Positions 47,323 to 58,321 are shown, counted from the first letter of the stretch. The stretch is 64,000 nucleotides of DNA from Aequorivita sp. HC6-5 (GCA_905182755.1 CAJJCS010000001.1:76945-140944); one strand, 5' to 3'. The notes: generated by a model not told the origin, from the letters alone. Made by a program: numbers and translations.

Positions 47323-49872
47323 ATGGCTGAAGGTGAAAAATTGATTCCTATCAACATTGAAGATGAAATGAAATCGGCTTACATCGATTATTCGATGTCT
47401 GTAATTGTGTCACGTGCTCTGCCAGATGTGCGTGATGGTATGAAACCTGTTCACAGACGTGTTTTGTTTGGAATGCATGAACTTGGTATTCGAGCAACAG
47501 GTGCCCATAAAAAATCTGCAAGAATTGTTGGAGAAGTTTTAGGAAAGTATCACCCACACGGAGATACATCTGTTTATGATGCTATGGTGCGTATGGCACA
47601 AGAGTGGAGCCTGCGCTATTTACTTGTAGATGGTCAAGGTAACTTTGGCTCTGTAGATGGAGATAGTCCTGCTGCAATGCGTTACACAGAAGCAAGAATG
47701 CAGCGTATTAGTGAGGATATGCTGGCAGATATAGATAAAGACACAGTAGATCATCAATTAAACTTTGATGATACCTTAAAAGAACCTACGGTGCTTCCAA
47801 CTAGAATTCCTGGATTGTTAATAAATGGAGCTTCTGGTATTGCTGTGGGTATGGCAACGAACATGCCGCCGCATAACCTAACAGAGGTTGTTGATGGTAT
47901 ACAGGCATACATAGATAATCCAGAAATTGATATTGATGGGCTCATGGAGCATGTAAAAGCGCCAGATTTTCCAACAGGAGGTACTATATATGGTTATGAT
48001 GGAGTGAAAGATGCATTTCATACTGGTCGTGGGCGTATTGTAATGAGAGCCAAATCTAGTTTTGAAGAGGTTGGCGGAAGAGAATGTATCATTGTTAATG
48101 AAATTCCGTACCAAGTCAATAAGGCAGACATGATTAAGAAAACTGCTGATCTTATTAATGATAAGAAAATTGAGGGTATTTCAAACATACGTGATGAGTC
48201 TGACAGAAATGGGATGCGTATTGTATACATACTTAAAAGAGATGCAATTCCTAACATTGTATTAAACACTTTATTTAAATACACAGCACTTCAATCAAGT
48301 TTTAGTGTCAACAACATTGCCCTTGTAAAAGGGAGACCTCAAATGCTGAATCTTAAAGATTTGATTCATTATTTTGTTGAGCACCGTCATGAAGTTGTTG
48401 TAAGAAGAACAGAATACCTTTTAAGAAAAGCCAATGAAAGAGCGCATATATTAGAGGGATTAATTATTGCCTCTGATAATATAGATGAGGTGATACGTCT
48501 TATTCGCGCTTCTTCAAATGCAGATGCTGCTAAAGCTGCCCTAATTAAAGCCTTTGAGCTTTCAGAGATTCAGGCTAAGGCAATTGTTGAGATGCGTCTA
48601 CGCCAATTAACTGGTTTAGAGCAAGACAAACTTCGTACAGAGTATGAGGAACTCATGAAAACCATTGAAGACTACCAAGATATTCTTGCCAACAAAGAGC
48701 GTAGAATGACTATCATTAAGGATGAATTGCAAGAAATTCAAACCAAATATGGAGATGAGCGTCGTTCTGTAATTGAGTATGCTGGAGGAGATGTAAGTAT
48801 TACAGATCTAATTCCAGATGAGCAAGTGGTGTTAACTATTTCTCATGCGGGTTACATTAAGCGTACCTCATTGGCAGAGTATAAAACACAAAATAGAGGA
48901 GGAGTAGGCCAAAAAGCCTCTGCAACAAGAAATGAAGATTTCTTAGAGCATTTATTTGTGGGAACCAACCACCAATATATGTTGTTCTTCACACAAAAAG
49001 GAAAATGTTTCTGGATGCGTGTTTTTGAAATTCCTGAGGGAAGCAAAACATCGAAAGGACGTGCTATCCAAAACTTGATTAACATTGAGCCAGATGATAA
49101 GGTAATGGCATTTATTTGCACACAAGACCTTAAAGACGAAGAATACGTAAATAGTAGATACGTTATTATGGCCACCAAAAAAGGTCAAGTTAAAAAGACA
49201 CCACTAGAGCAATACTCTAGACCAAGAACCAATGGTATTAATGCCATAACAATTAAAGATGGTGATGAGCTTCTGGAGGCAAAACTTACAACGGGAGACA
49301 GTCAAGTAATGCTTGCTGTTAAGAGTGGTAAAGCCATAAGATTTGAAGAAGAGAAGACAAGACCAATGGGTAGAAATGCCTCTGGAGTTCGTGGTATTAG
49401 ACTAGCAGATGATGCAGATGAAGTTGTTGGTATGATTGCCATTAATGACACCGCTTCAGAGATTTTAGTTGTTTCAGAAAACGGATACGGTAAAAGATCT
49501 AGCATTGAGGATTACCGCATCACAAACCGTGGTGGAAAAGGAGTGAAAACAATCAGTGTTACAGATAAAACCGGAAAACTTGTTGCTATTAAAAATGTTA
49601 TTGATAGCGATGATTTAATGATTATTAATAAATCTGGTATCGCGATTAGAATGGCCGTGGATAGTCTTCGAGTGATGGGACGTGCAACCCAAGGGGTGCG
49701 TTTAATTAAAGTTCGTGAAGATGACTCTATTGCAGCTGTAGCTAAGGTGATGAAAGATGATGATGATCCAGAGCTGGATGAATCATTACAAGATGCAGAT
49801 TCGCAAAACACACCTGTTGATCTAACTGGTGCAGATGCAACTGCTGAGCAAACAAGTACTGAAGAAGAGTAA
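47323..49872 (+). CDS. gyrA: DNA gyrase subunit A
   Basis: The breakage-reunion subunit of gyrase; introduces negative supercoils. Catalytic Tyr121 is in [11 protein letters not shown]. The quinolone-determining region reads [19 protein letters not shown] with Thr82 and Asp86, where Ser83 and Asp87 lie in E. coli; Thr is usual in flavobacteria. The tower and coiled coil are followed by the C-terminal wrapping propeller with repeated RGG blades ([27 protein letters not shown]), then an acidic Thr/Glu-rich tail. 849 aa, typical. Confidence 0.97.
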   Translation: MAEGEKLIPINIEDEMKSAYIDYSMSVIVSRALPDVRDGMKPVHRRVLFGMHELGIRATGAHKKSARIVGEVLGKYHPHGDTSVYDAMVRMAQEWSLRYLLVDGQGNFGSVDGDSPAAMRYTEARMQRISEDMLADIDKDTVDHQLNFDDTLKEPTVLPTRIPGLLINGASGIAVGMATNMPPHNLTEVVDGIQAYIDNPEIDIDGLMEHVKAPDFPTGGTIYGYDGVKDAFHTGRGRIVMRAKSSFEEVGGRECIIVNEIPYQVNKADMIKKTADLINDKKIEGISNIRDESDRNGMRIVYILKRDAIPNIVLNTLFKYTALQSSFSVNNIALVKGRPQMLNLKDLIHYFVEHRHEVVVRRTEYLLRKANERAHILEGLIIASDNIDEVIRLIRASSNADAAKAALIKAFELSEIQAKAIVEMRLRQLTGLEQDKLRTEYEELMKTIEDYQDILANKERRMTIIKDELQEIQTKYGDERRSVIEYAGGDVSITDLIPDEQVVLTISHAGYIKRTSLAEYKTQNRGGVGQKASATRNEDFLEHLFVGTNHQYMLFFTQKGKCFWMRVFEIPEGSKTSKGRAIQNLINIEPDDKVMAFICTQDLKDEEYVNSRYVIMATKKGQVKKTPLEQYSRPRTNGINAITIKDGDELLEAKLTTGDSQVMLAVKSGKAIRFEEEKTRPMGRNASGVRGIRLADDADEVVGMIAINDTASEILVVSENGYGKRSSIEDYRITNRGGKGVKTISVTDKTGKLVAIKNVIDSDDLMIINKSGIAIRMAVDSLRVMGRATQGVRLIKVREDDSIAAVAKVMKDDDDPELDESLQDADSQNTPVDLTGADATAEQTSTEEE

Positions 49873-49930
49873 ATAACTATTAATATTCAGAAATATAAAA
49901 AGACACATTTCTGATTCTAATTATTTTAAG

Positions 49931-51194
49931 ATGAAAAAATCATTACTATTGGCAGGCGCACTTTTAGTTGCGGTAGCGTCCTTTGGTCAAAAAAAAGAAA
50001 TTAAAAAAGCTCAAAAAGCGTTTATAAAAGGAGATGTTGATGTAGCACAAATGTGGCTGGATGCTGCAGCCACCAAATTAGTTGAAGCAGACCTTGAAAC
50101 AAAAATAGATTTTTATATAGCTAAAGGTGAAATAACCCTTTCTCAGGCTGGAAAATCTGGATTTGAGCAAATGAAAGATGCAGCTACTGCCTATAAGATG
50201 GCCCAAAAGCTAGACACAAAAAAGCAGTATCAGGGCATGATTAATGATGGTTTAGACAACACTCGTGTAGCTATATTTAACAGTGCAATTGTAGAATCAA
50301 ACGCAAAAAAATTCTCTTCAGCTGGAGAGAAATTTTACTTAAGCTATACCGTGAAAAACGACACTATTGATTTGTACTATGCAGCAGGGAGTATGATAAA
50401 TGCAAAGGATTATGAGGCAAGTCTTGATTACTATCAGCAGCTATTAGCTCTTGGGTACACAGGTATCAAAAAGAAATATACAGCACTTCGTATCGAAGAT
50501 AATAAGGAAGTAACCTTTGCCTCAGAGCCAAGACAGAAACACTGAGTTACTATCTGGAAAATACACCAAACCAGGTGAGCGAATGTCTGAATCTGTAAAG
50601 GGAGATATTTTAAAAAATGTAGTGCTTATTCTCTCAAGTAGAGGAGAGAATGATAAAGCCATTGCACTGATGAAAGAAGCTAGATTAGAAAACCCTACAG
50701 ATATAACTCTAGTTAGAGCAGAAGCAGAAATGGTTTACAAAATGGGAGATATAGCCCGTTATGATGAATTGATGCAGCAAGTCTTAGCATTTGACCCTAC
50801 AGATCCAGAGCCATATTACAACATAGGTGTTGTCGCGGCTGCTTCGGGAAACCCAGTAAAAGCCATGGAGTTTTACAAAAAAGCTATTGAATTAAAGCCA
50901 GACTACCCATCTGCTCAGGTAAATCTTGGCGCTTTGATACTCAGAGATGAGATGAAAATTGTAGATGAAATGAACTCCTTAGGAATGTCTAAGGCAGATT
51001 CTAAAAAGTATGATGCCTTAGAGGCTAAGCGAGAAGGACTTTACCGAGAAGCGCTTCCATATCTAGAAGCGGCATATGCTTCAAGGGGTAATAACCCTCA
51101 GCTAATAAGAAAGTTAAAGGAAATTTATAGCCAACTAAGTATGGATGCTAAGTTTTCTGAAATGAAATCTAAACTCTCTGAATTAGAGAACTAA
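49931..51194 (+). CDS. TPR repeat protein, exported (frameshifted)
   Basis: Signal peptide MKKSLLLAGALLVAVASFGQ, then tetratricopeptide-like helical repeats; EPYYNIGVVAAASGNPVKAMEFYKKAIELKPDYPSAQVNLG is a clear canonical TPR. The frame breaks near 50528 where one extra C separates EVTFASE from NTELLSGKYTKP; repaired length is 420 aa. TPR proteins usually act as scaffolds; this one is predicted periplasmic or envelope-facing. It follows gyrA by 58 bp and may be cotranscribed. A terminator follows. Confidence 0.82.
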
Positions 51195-51215
51195 ACTACA
51201 TTGTAATTAGTATTT

Positions 51216-51248
51216 AAAAATCCCGCTATAACATGGCGGGATTTTTTA
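51216..51248. terminator. Bidirectional terminator
   Basis: AAAAATCCCGC, loop TATAACATG, GCGGGATTTTTT between the convergent TPR and NlpC/P60 genes. Confidence 0.88.
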
Positions 51249-51277
51249 TGTAAAGATAGTAAGTCTATTAAATTAGT

Positions 51278-52027
51278 TTATATAATGCGCTTAATCACTC
51301 TTAATTTATGAGTATGAAGGCTTGTTTGAATATTAAAAATACCTGTATGGTCTAACCTGTCTATACGTACTTTTCCATGGGCATGAATAATGTAGTTGTC
51401 TTTCATTATAATTCCTACATGGGTTATTTCTCCCTCTGCGTTGTCAAAAAATGCTAAATCACCAGGTTCACTTTCTTCTATAAAACTAAGGGCTTCTCCT
51501 TGCTCAACTTGTTGGCTTGCATCACGTTTGAGACGATACCCATTAAGTTTGTACACCATTTGAGTAAATCCACTACAATCTATACCAAAAGGAGTTTTAC
51601 CACCCCATAAATAAGGCGTGTTAAGGTATAAAAGAGCTGTGTTTATTAAATTGTCTTTGGCAAATTTTTCTTGTACGCTACTGCCTTCAAAATCATGATT
51701 TAAAATAGCTAAGCCGTTTAAAGAACTACCCATCACTATAGATAACATTTGGTTATCCTTGGTGGAGACCATATCTACCAAGTCTTCACAGACAATAGGA
51801 GTCTGCCTTGAGATATCATTGTAATTTTCTTCTTCAATAAATAGAAATTGTTTGTTGTCTATCCATGCCTGATAACCATCAAAGGCTAAGCGTATTCTAC
51901 TCCATTTTTTTCTAGACTCTAATACCTTAAAGACTTCACCGTACAATACTTGGGTCACTAGTTCACTGCTGTCTGCAGCTTCTGCCCTAAGGGGCACTAT
52001 ACTAAGGTTGCAAATACCGTATTTCAT
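51278..52027 (-). CDS. NlpC/P60 family peptidoglycan endopeptidase with SH3 domain
   Basis: A 249-aa C40 peptidase. An N-terminal SH3-like domain (YGICNLSIVPLRAEAADSSELVTQV) is followed by the NlpC/P60 catalytic domain: Cys in GIDCSGFTQMVY, His in EITHVGIIMKDNY, and HAHGKVRID as the third polar position. These enzymes cut gamma-D-Glu to diamino acid bonds in wall peptides. No signal peptide is evident, so an unusual cytoplasmic or leaderless-export location should be considered. It lies 15 bp downstream of the thiolase gene, on the same strand. Confidence 0.88.
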   Translation of the reverse strand: MKYGICNLSIVPLRAEAADSSELVTQVLYGEVFKVLESRKKWSRIRLAFDGYQAWIDNKQFLFIEEENYNDISRQTPIVCEDLVDMVSTKDNQMLSIVMGSSLNGLAILNHDFEGSSVQEKFAKDNLINTALLYLNTPYLWGGKTPFGIDCSGFTQMVYKLNGYRLKRDASQQVEQGEALSFIEESEPGDLAFFDNAEGEITHVGIIMKDNYIIHAHGKVRIDRLDHTGIFNIQTSLHTHKLRVIKRII

Positions 52028-52042
52028 AGAATAAATTGTGAG

Positions 52043-53221
52043 TTAGGCTCTTTCAATTACCATGGCAGAGGCGCCACCACCACCATTACAAATTGCTGCA
52101 GCTCCTAATTTTGCGTCGTTTTGTTGCAGTACATTTAACAGCGTTATTAATATACGAACACCACTAACACCCAGTGGATGCCCTAAAGAAACAGCGCCAC
52201 CATTAACATTTACAGTACTGCTATCAAGACCTAAAATTTTCATGTTGGCAAGACCAACTACCGCAAATGCTTCGTTAAGTTCAAAATATTCTATTTGATC
52301 TTGTGTTACACCTGCTTTAGCAAGTGCTTTTGGCAGAGCCTTTGATGGAGCTGTTGTAAACCATTGCGGCTCATGAGCTGCATCTGCATACCCTTTAATG
52401 GTTGCCAATATGGTAAGTCCAAGTGAGTTGGCTTTCTCTTCGCTCATTAAAATCATTGCACCAGCTCCATCATTAATAGTAGAAGCATTAGCAGCTGTAA
52501 CAGTACCTTCTTTAGAAAAAGCAGCACGCAGTGCAGGGATTTTATCTATTTTAACGTTTTTAAACTCTTCATCCTCAGTTATAATAAGGGCATCACCTCT
52601 TCGTTGAGGTACTGCAACGGGAATTACTTCGTTAGAGAATTTCCCTTCACTCCAAGCCTTTGCAGAGCGCCTATAAGATTCTATAGCAAAAGCATCTTGA
52701 TCTTCTCTTGAAAAACTATATTTTGTTGCGCAGTTATCTGCCAAAACACCCATGGCATTTTTGTCAAAGGGATCAACCAGACCGTCTTTTTGCATACCAT
52801 CTTCCATGGCGGCTGGTCCAAATTTCACTCCTTTGCGCATGTGCATGTAATGTGGAATGTTACTCATACTCTCCATACCTCCAGCTATAACCACACTGGC
52901 ATCACCAAGGGCAATAGCCTGCGCTGCATTTATTACAGCTTTCATACCAGAGGCGCACACTTTGTTTACTGTAGTACAGGGTACCGTATCTGGTATACCT
53001 GCACCCATTGCTGCTTGTCTTGCTGGTGCTTGTCCTACGCCGGCCTGAACAACATTACCCATATATACCTCATCTACTTGGTTTGGGTCTAGGTTAATTC
53101 TATCTAAAGCTCCTTTAATAGCAAAGCTTCCTAATTGGCTAGCGGTTAATGAAGATAGCCCTCCCATAAAACTTCCTATTGGAGTACGTACCGCAGAGAC
53201 AATAACAACTTTTTTAATCAT
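52043..53221 (-). CDS. Acetyl-CoA C-acetyltransferase (thiolase)
   Basis: A 392-aa thiolase joining or splitting acetyl-CoA/acetoacetyl-CoA. The nucleophile Cys88 is in TTVNKVCASGMKA, and later motifs are NEAFAVVG, GGAVSLGHPLGVSG (catalytic His) and AAICNGGGGASAMV (second Cys). Features and length fit biosynthetic/degradative acetoacetyl-CoA thiolase. With fumarylacetoacetase yielding acetoacetate elsewhere, a catabolic role is plausible. No other beta-oxidation genes adjoin it. Confidence 0.94.
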   Translation of the reverse strand: MIKKVVIVSAVRTPIGSFMGGLSSLTASQLGSFAIKGALDRINLDPNQVDEVYMGNVVQAGVGQAPARQAAMGAGIPDTVPCTTVNKVCASGMKAVINAAQAIALGDASVVIAGGMESMSNIPHYMHMRKGVKFGPAAMEDGMQKDGLVDPFDKNAMGVLADNCATKYSFSREDQDAFAIESYRRSAKAWSEGKFSNEVIPVAVPQRRGDALIITEDEEFKNVKIDKIPALRAAFSKEGTVTAANASTINDGAGAMILMSEEKANSLGLTILATIKGYADAAHEPQWFTTAPSKALPKALAKAGVTQDQIEYFELNEAFAVVGLANMKILGLDSSTVNVNGGAVSLGHPLGVSGVRILITLLNVLQQNDAKLGAAAICNGGGGASAMVIERA

Positions 53222-53374
53222 AATGTTGAATTAATATTTATTTAATCTGTACCTATACTGAGGTTTAAATAATGGCTACGAAATTACATATTTCTAACTA
53301 AATTATCAATCTTTACCGCCATAGGTTTTGTCATTGCATCTACCAATAGGTATCTTTACCTTGAATATTTTACT

Positions 53375-55420
53375 ATGAAAAATACATTAAGCACTTTATC
53401 TAGAAATCAATCCCTACTATACAAAGGGTTTCTTTTTATTGCAGCTACCTTTTTAATACTCTATCTTTTTCCAAAAGCAGGACAGTTTAAGTATGATTTT
53501 CAGAAAGGAAAGCCTTGGCAGTATGAGAATTTGTATGCTCCTTTTAGTTTCACAATAAAAAAAGATGCTGTATCTCTGGCCTCAGAAAAAGAGCAGATAG
53601 TTAACAATGCAGTTCCTTATTTTAATATGGATATGGCCGTTGTAACAGGTGTTACAAAAGAGTTTTACCGCCTGTTAGATGAGGCGTATCAAAATTCATT
53701 GTTTAGGGTGCCTAAACTATCAATACAAAGTAAAGGAGCAGCTATTATAGATCAAATATATAAGCATGGTATTGTAAATGAATTGTACTCTTATGATCCA
53801 GATAAGCTTGTGTATCTTAAAAGCAGTAATGAGATTGATGAGGTTACTTTTCATCAAATTGTAAGTTTCGATAACATTGAGTCTATAGTAAAAGCAGCTA
53901 CTTCTTTAGAAACCATTTCTCCAAGTATAGATTTGTTAGAAAAAATACTTACAATAGTTATTAAACCTAATGTTTCTTTAAATACCAAACTAACTCAGGC
54001 AGCTATCGATGATGAGGTAAATGCCATGAATCCTAACAAAGGAATTATAGAAAAAAGTGGCCGTATCATTGCCAAAGGAGAACTTGTTGATACCGATGCA
54101 TACCAAATTCTAGATTCTTTAAAAGCAGAATATCAATCTCAGGTCTGGACCAAATCAAATTATCTCTGGCTTTTGGTTGGGTATGGTTTGCTTGTAATGC
54201 TGGTGCTGTTAATGTTGTTACTGTTTCTGAAAAAATACAGACCAGAGATATATAAAAACAATACCAAAGTAACCTTTATCTTTTTTAATGTACTATTGAT
54301 GGTTTTACTCACCACCATTGTGGTGAAGATGGATGCCAAATATGTGTATGTAGTGCCCCTTTGTATTTTGCCATTAATTCTAAAGGCATTTTTTGATCCT
54401 AGATTAGGATTGTTTGTTCATGTGCTTACAGTTTTATTACTTGGGTTTATAGTACCCAATAGTTTTGAATACTTGTTTTTGCAAATTATTGCAGGTATCG
54501 TTACTATTTTAACGGTGTCTGAACTATATAAAAGAGCCAATTTGTTTATCTCTGTTGCACAGATTACCTTTATTTATATCATTGGATATTTTGCATTTGT
54601 ACTTATACAAGAAGGAAATATTTATGAATTTGAATGGGTCATTTTTGGGTATTTCGTTTTATGTGGTTTGGCTACTTTATTTGCCCATCCATTAATTTAT
54701 TTCTATGAAAAGTTATTTGGTTTGGTATCAGATGTTTCACTGTTGGAGTTGAGTGATACTAATTCAAAATTATTAAAAGAACTTTCTAATAAAGCCCCTG
54801 GCACGTTTCATCACTCTTTAAATGTTGCAAATCTTGCCGAAGCTGCTGCTCAAGAAATTGGAGCCAATTCTATGCTAGTTAGAGTGGGTGCTTTGTATCA
54901 TGATATTGGTAAAATGGCGAGCCCTACATTTTTTATAGAAAACCAATTAAGCGGTATAAACGCTCATGATGAATTAGACCCAAAGGAGAGTGCCAGTATT
55001 ATTATAAATCATGTTATTGACGGTATTGAAATTGCCAGGAAATATAATCTTCCAGATAGAATTATAGATTTTATACGCACCCATCATGGCACAAGTATGG
55101 TGTATTATTTTTACAAAAAAGAGCTAGAAACACAAGGCCAGGCAAACAAAGAGGATTTTAAATATCCTGGTCCTATTCCTTTTTCTAAGGAAACTGCTAT
55201 TTTAATGATGGCAGATAGCGTGGAGGCAGCTAGTAAAAGTTTAAAAGATCCTACTTCTACTAAGATAGACGTATTTGTAGAAAAAATTATTGATGCCCAG
55301 ATGGAGCAAGGTCAGTTTTTAAATGCAGATGTAACCTTCAAAGACATTGAGCTTATAAAGAAAGTTTTAAAGAAAAAACTAAATAATATGTTTCATTTAC
55401 GAGTAGAATATCCAGAGTAG
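53375..55420 (+). CDS. 7TM-HD family phosphohydrolase (PgpH-like)
   Basis: A 681-aa membrane protein. One N-terminal helix is followed by a ~240-residue extracytoplasmic domain (7TM-HDED), then about seven membrane helices (residues ~265-460) and a cytoplasmic HD domain: HHSLNVANLAEAAA, RVGALYHDIGKM (HD pair), IRTHHGT. In other bacteria this architecture (PgpH) hydrolyses cyclic di-AMP. The domain layout is clear; c-di-AMP hydrolysis is a family inference. First of a long plus-strand run. Confidence 0.9.
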   Translation: MKNTLSTLSRNQSLLYKGFLFIAATFLILYLFPKAGQFKYDFQKGKPWQYENLYAPFSFTIKKDAVSLASEKEQIVNNAVPYFNMDMAVVTGVTKEFYRLLDEAYQNSLFRVPKLSIQSKGAAIIDQIYKHGIVNELYSYDPDKLVYLKSSNEIDEVTFHQIVSFDNIESIVKAATSLETISPSIDLLEKILTIVIKPNVSLNTKLTQAAIDDEVNAMNPNKGIIEKSGRIIAKGELVDTDAYQILDSLKAEYQSQVWTKSNYLWLLVGYGLLVMLVLLMLLLFLKKYRPEIYKNNTKVTFIFFNVLLMVLLTTIVVKMDAKYVYVVPLCILPLILKAFFDPRLGLFVHVLTVLLLGFIVPNSFEYLFLQIIAGIVTILTVSELYKRANLFISVAQITFIYIIGYFAFVLIQEGNIYEFEWVIFGYFVLCGLATLFAHPLIYFYEKLFGLVSDVSLLELSDTNSKLLKELSNKAPGTFHHSLNVANLAEAAAQEIGANSMLVRVGALYHDIGKMASPTFFIENQLSGINAHDELDPKESASIIINHVIDGIEIARKYNLPDRIIDFIRTHHGTSMVYYFYKKELETQGQANKEDFKYPGPIPFSKETAILMMADSVEAASKSLKDPTSTKIDVFVEKIIDAQMEQGQFLNADVTFKDIELIKKVLKKKLNNMFHLRVEYPE

Positions 55421-55488
55421 TATCCATAAATAAAATAGAAGATTTCTCTCAGAATTATTATTTTCTGCTTTGATTTGTTAAAAAGTAG

Positions 55489-55496
55489 TACTTTTG
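55489..55496 (+). promoter_or_regulatory. -7 box for pyrR-pyrB
   Basis: TACTTTTG is an exact TAnnTTTG, 31 bases before ATG 55527. Its position shows that the in-frame TTG at 55494 lies inside the promoter and is not the start. No attenuator hairpin is visible between it and the gene. Confidence 0.5.
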
Positions 55497-55526
55497 TATC
55501 CTGAATACGTTTCAGAACATTTCCTT

Positions 55527-56072
55527 ATGAGCCAAAAAACACTATTAAACGCAACAGAGATTCATGTCGCTTTGCATCGTTTGGCTTGTCAATTAATAGA
55601 AAACCACAACGATTTTTCTCAAACAGTACTCATTGGTATACAACCAAGGGGTGGCTTTCTTGCCAAACGCTTGGTGCGCCTTTTACAAAATGATTATAAA
55701 ATTAAAGACGTACAACTAGGTTTGTTGGATATAACCTTTTACCGTGATGACTTTAGAAGAAGTGAAAAACCTCTAGAGGCAAATAAAACTGCTATAGATT
55801 TTGTTGTGGAAGATAAAAAAGTAGTGTTTATTGATGATGTACTCTACACAGGAAGAAGCATTAGAAGCGCATTAACTGCTATACAAGACTTTGGCCGTCC
55901 TACAGAAATAGAATTACTCACCCTTATAGACAGAAGATTTAGCAGGCATCTGCCCATACAGCCAGATTACAGGGGTAGGCAAGTAGATGCTATTGGTGGT
56001 GAGAAGGTAAAGGTTTGTTGGCAAGAACATGAAGGAGAAGACGCAGTCTATTTAATAAAAGAACAATTATAA
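55527..56072 (+). CDS. pyrR: PyrR bifunctional regulator / uracil phosphoribosyltransferase
   Basis: A 181-aa type I phosphoribosyltransferase. The PRPP-binding loop is VVFIDDVLYTGRSIRSAL, with QPRGGFLA and TFYRDDFRR typical of PyrR. In Firmicutes PyrR binds pyr leader RNA; in Bacteroidota it is often only a UPRT-like enzyme, and no leader hairpins are visible here. Its stop is 2 bp before pyrB. Start chosen at ATG 55527 because the upstream in-frame TTG overlaps the promoter. Confidence 0.92.
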   Translation: MSQKTLLNATEIHVALHRLACQLIENHNDFSQTVLIGIQPRGGFLAKRLVRLLQNDYKIKDVQLGLLDITFYRDDFRRSEKPLEANKTAIDFVVEDKKVVFIDDVLYTGRSIRSALTAIQDFGRPTEIELLTLIDRRFSRHLPIQPDYRGRQVDAIGGEKVKVCWQEHEGEDAVYLIKEQL

Positions 56073-56074
56073 AA

Positions 56075-57013
56075 ATGTCTGAACTAAGCGTAAATCACTT
56101 ATTAGGAATTAAATACATCACAGAGGAGGACATACAACTCATCTTTGAAACCGCAGATCATTTTAAAGAAGTAATACATAGGCCCATTAAAAAAGTGCCT
56201 TCACTTAGAGATATTACCATTGCTAATTTATTTTTCGAGAACAGTACCCGCACTAGACTTTCTTTTGAACTTGCAGAAAAGAGACTTTCCGCAGACATTA
56301 TAAACTTTTCTGCTGGATCCTCTTCAGTAAAAAAAGGAGAATCTTTAGTAGATACGGTAAACAACATCCTATCAATGAAGGTTGATATGGTAGTGATGCG
56401 CCACCCCAATCCTGGAGCTGGTGTATTTCTGTCAAAACATATAAATGCAAGTATTATCAACGCAGGAGATGGCGCTCACGAGCACCCTACACAAGCTCTT
56501 TTGGATTGCTACTCTATTAGAGAACGTTTGGGAGATGTGGCTGGTAAAAAAGTAGTCATTGTTGGTGATATTCTACATTCAAGAGTTGCTTTGTCTAATA
56601 TTTTTGCTTTACAAAAACTAGGCGCAACGGTAAAGGTTTGTGGTCCTAAAACATTAATGCCAAGACACATAGAGTCATTAGGAGTTACCTTTGAACCTAA
56701 TTTAATAAAAGCATTAAATTGGTGTGATGTGGCAAATATGCTGCGCGTACAAAATGAACGTATGGATATTAGTTATTTTCCATCTACCAGAGAGTACACA
56801 CAACAGTTTGGGTTAAACAAAGCAATATTAGACAACCTAGATAAAGAAATTATTGTCATGCATCCTGGCCCAATTAATAGAGGTGTTGAGATTACAAGTG
56901 ATGTTGCAGACTCTAAACAAGCCATTATCCTAGATCAAGTTCAAAACGGATTGGCAGTGCGTATGGCAGTATTATATTTGTTGGCTTCCAAAATCAAAAG
57001 AAATGATAATTAA
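56075..57013 (+). CDS. pyrB: Aspartate carbamoyltransferase catalytic subunit
   Basis: Catalyses the first committed step of pyrimidine synthesis, carbamoyl phosphate plus aspartate. 312 aa. The carbamoyl-phosphate loop is FFENSTRTRLSFELAEKRL, the second site is GDGAHEHPTQALLDCYSI, and the end reads HPGPINRGVEITSDVADS. No pyrI regulatory gene is adjacent. It lies 2 bp after pyrR and overlaps the next small gene by 11 bp, so all three are coupled. Confidence 0.96.
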   Translation: MSELSVNHLLGIKYITEEDIQLIFETADHFKEVIHRPIKKVPSLRDITIANLFFENSTRTRLSFELAEKRLSADIINFSAGSSSVKKGESLVDTVNNILSMKVDMVVMRHPNPGAGVFLSKHINASIINAGDGAHEHPTQALLDCYSIRERLGDVAGKKVVIVGDILHSRVALSNIFALQKLGATVKVCGPKTLMPRHIESLGVTFEPNLIKALNWCDVANMLRVQNERMDISYFPSTREYTQQFGLNKAILDNLDKEIIVMHPGPINRGVEITSDVADSKQAIILDQVQNGLAVRMAVLYLLASKIKRNDN

Positions 57014-57338
57014 TACCTCCAAAACGTTTACTGTTTTAAAAGACCAAAAAGATGGTATTGAAGATTTTGCTAAGTTTTTAAATCACATTATACCAACACG
57101 TTTTAAAGATCAAAATCTTATCATTGATTTGCTGGCCTATACCAATCTATCTTTAGAGCAATTACTTATGTTTATCGAGCTTTCAAACCAACATAGAATT
57201 TCAAAACATTCTTTTATAATAGTAAATAATACTCTTGATCCAGATATAATACCTTATGAGATTATGGTAGTGCCAACACTTTTAGAGGCGCAAGATGTTA
57301 TTGAGATGGAAGAAATAGAAAGAGATCTTGGTTTTTAA
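57003..57338 (+). CDS. Small conserved-looking hypothetical protein
   Basis: A 111-aa soluble protein overlapping the end of pyrB by 11 bp. It starts MIINTSKTFTVLKDQKDG and continues with alternating strands and helices (LIIDLLAYTNLSLEQLLMFIELSNQHR, SFIIVNNTLDPDIIP), ending with an acidic EMEEIERDLGF tail. The layout hints at a small alpha/beta fold of STAS size, but I do not recognise the family. It lies between pyrB and rnz, 77 bp before the latter. Confidence 0.75.
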   Translation: MIINTSKTFTVLKDQKDGIEDFAKFLNHIIPTRFKDQNLIIDLLAYTNLSLEQLLMFIELSNQHRISKHSFIIVNNTLDPDIIPYEIMVVPTLLEAQDVIEMEEIERDLGF

Positions 57339-57415
57339 AACCATACTTGCTTCTTTGACCCTTTTTGATAAAAACACTAATTTAACACCTATGTCTAATC
57401 TAGTATTTAAATAGC

Positions 57416-58321
57416 ATGAAATTAACTATAGTTGGTTGTCATTCTGCCTCACCGCGCTATGATGCTAATCCTACAGCGCAAATACTGGAAGTAAAAGGAC
57501 ACTTGTTTTTAATAGATTGTGGAGAGGGTACTCAGGTTCAGCTTAGAAAATTTAAAATAAAATTTGCTAGAATAAAACACATTTTTATTTCTCACTTGCA
57601 CGGTGACCACTTTTTTGGTTTGGTGGGTTTAATATCCACATTTAAATTATTAGGTAGAGATGCTAGTTTACACATATATGGGCCAAAAGGTATTAAACAA
57701 GCCATTTTGTTGCAGCTTAAATTAGGTAAAACCTATACTAATTTTGAGCTTTACTTTCATGAGTTAGAAAGCAACCAGCCAGAGCTATTGTTTGAAGATG
57801 CTGTTTTGAGTATCACGACCATACCTTTAAAACATAGAGTGTACACAAATGGTTTTTTATTTCAACAAAAACCAGGAGAACGAATTTTAAATATTCAAAA
57901 AGCAAAAGAGTTGGATATAGACCCCTCATACTATCAAAAAATAAAACAAGGATTTGATGTGCCAGATAGTAAAGGGGATATGGTCTCTAACGCAGCTATT
58001 ACATTAGATCCAAGCCCTCCAAAATCTTATGCTTATTGCAGTGACACCGCCTATTGTGAGGAAATTGTACCTCAAATATTAAATACCACGCTACTCTACC
58101 ATGAGGCTACTTTTTTACAACAGCATGCCGCATTGGCTTTAAAAACTATGCACAGTACTGCGCGCCAGGCTGCTTTAATTGCTAAAAAGGCAGCAGTAGG
58201 GTCTTTATTGCTTGGTCATTATTCTGGGCGTTACAATGATTACAAGGAGTTTAAAAACCAGGCGCAGGAAGTTTTTTCAGCTACAAAACTAGCGCAAGAC
58301 GGTAAGGTTTTTGAAATCTAA
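57416..58321 (+). CDS. rnz: Ribonuclease Z
   Basis: A metallo-beta-lactamase-fold endonuclease that trims the 3' ends of precursor tRNAs. The zinc motif is HLHGDHFFGL, and other ligands are in SDTAYCEE and LYHEATF, followed by HSTARQAA and LLGHYSGRY. 301 aa, the short bacterial form. Because this genome's tRNA-Ser lacks an encoded CCA, such 3' processing is needed before CCA addition. Confidence 0.95.
   Translation: MKLTIVGCHSASPRYDANPTAQILEVKGHLFLIDCGEGTQVQLRKFKIKFARIKHIFISHLHGDHFFGLVGLISTFKLLGRDASLHIYGPKGIKQAILLQLKLGKTYTNFELYFHELESNQPELLFEDAVLSITTIPLKHRVYTNGFLFQQKPGERILNIQKAKELDIDPSYYQKIKQGFDVPDSKGDMVSNAAITLDPSPPKSYAYCSDTAYCEEIVPQILNTTLLYHEATFLQQHAALALKTMHSTARQAALIAKKAAVGSLLLGHYSGRYNDYKEFKNQAQEVFSATKLAQDGKVFEI

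Noticed and set aside
55494-55526. TTG 55494 as the pyrR start
   Set aside because: It lies inside the exact -7 box; ATG 55527 begins the family consensus.
55420-55526. A PyrR-type attenuator leader before pyrR
   Set aside because: The predicted leader is about 25 nt with no stem-loop or T-run; there is no room for an anti-terminator.
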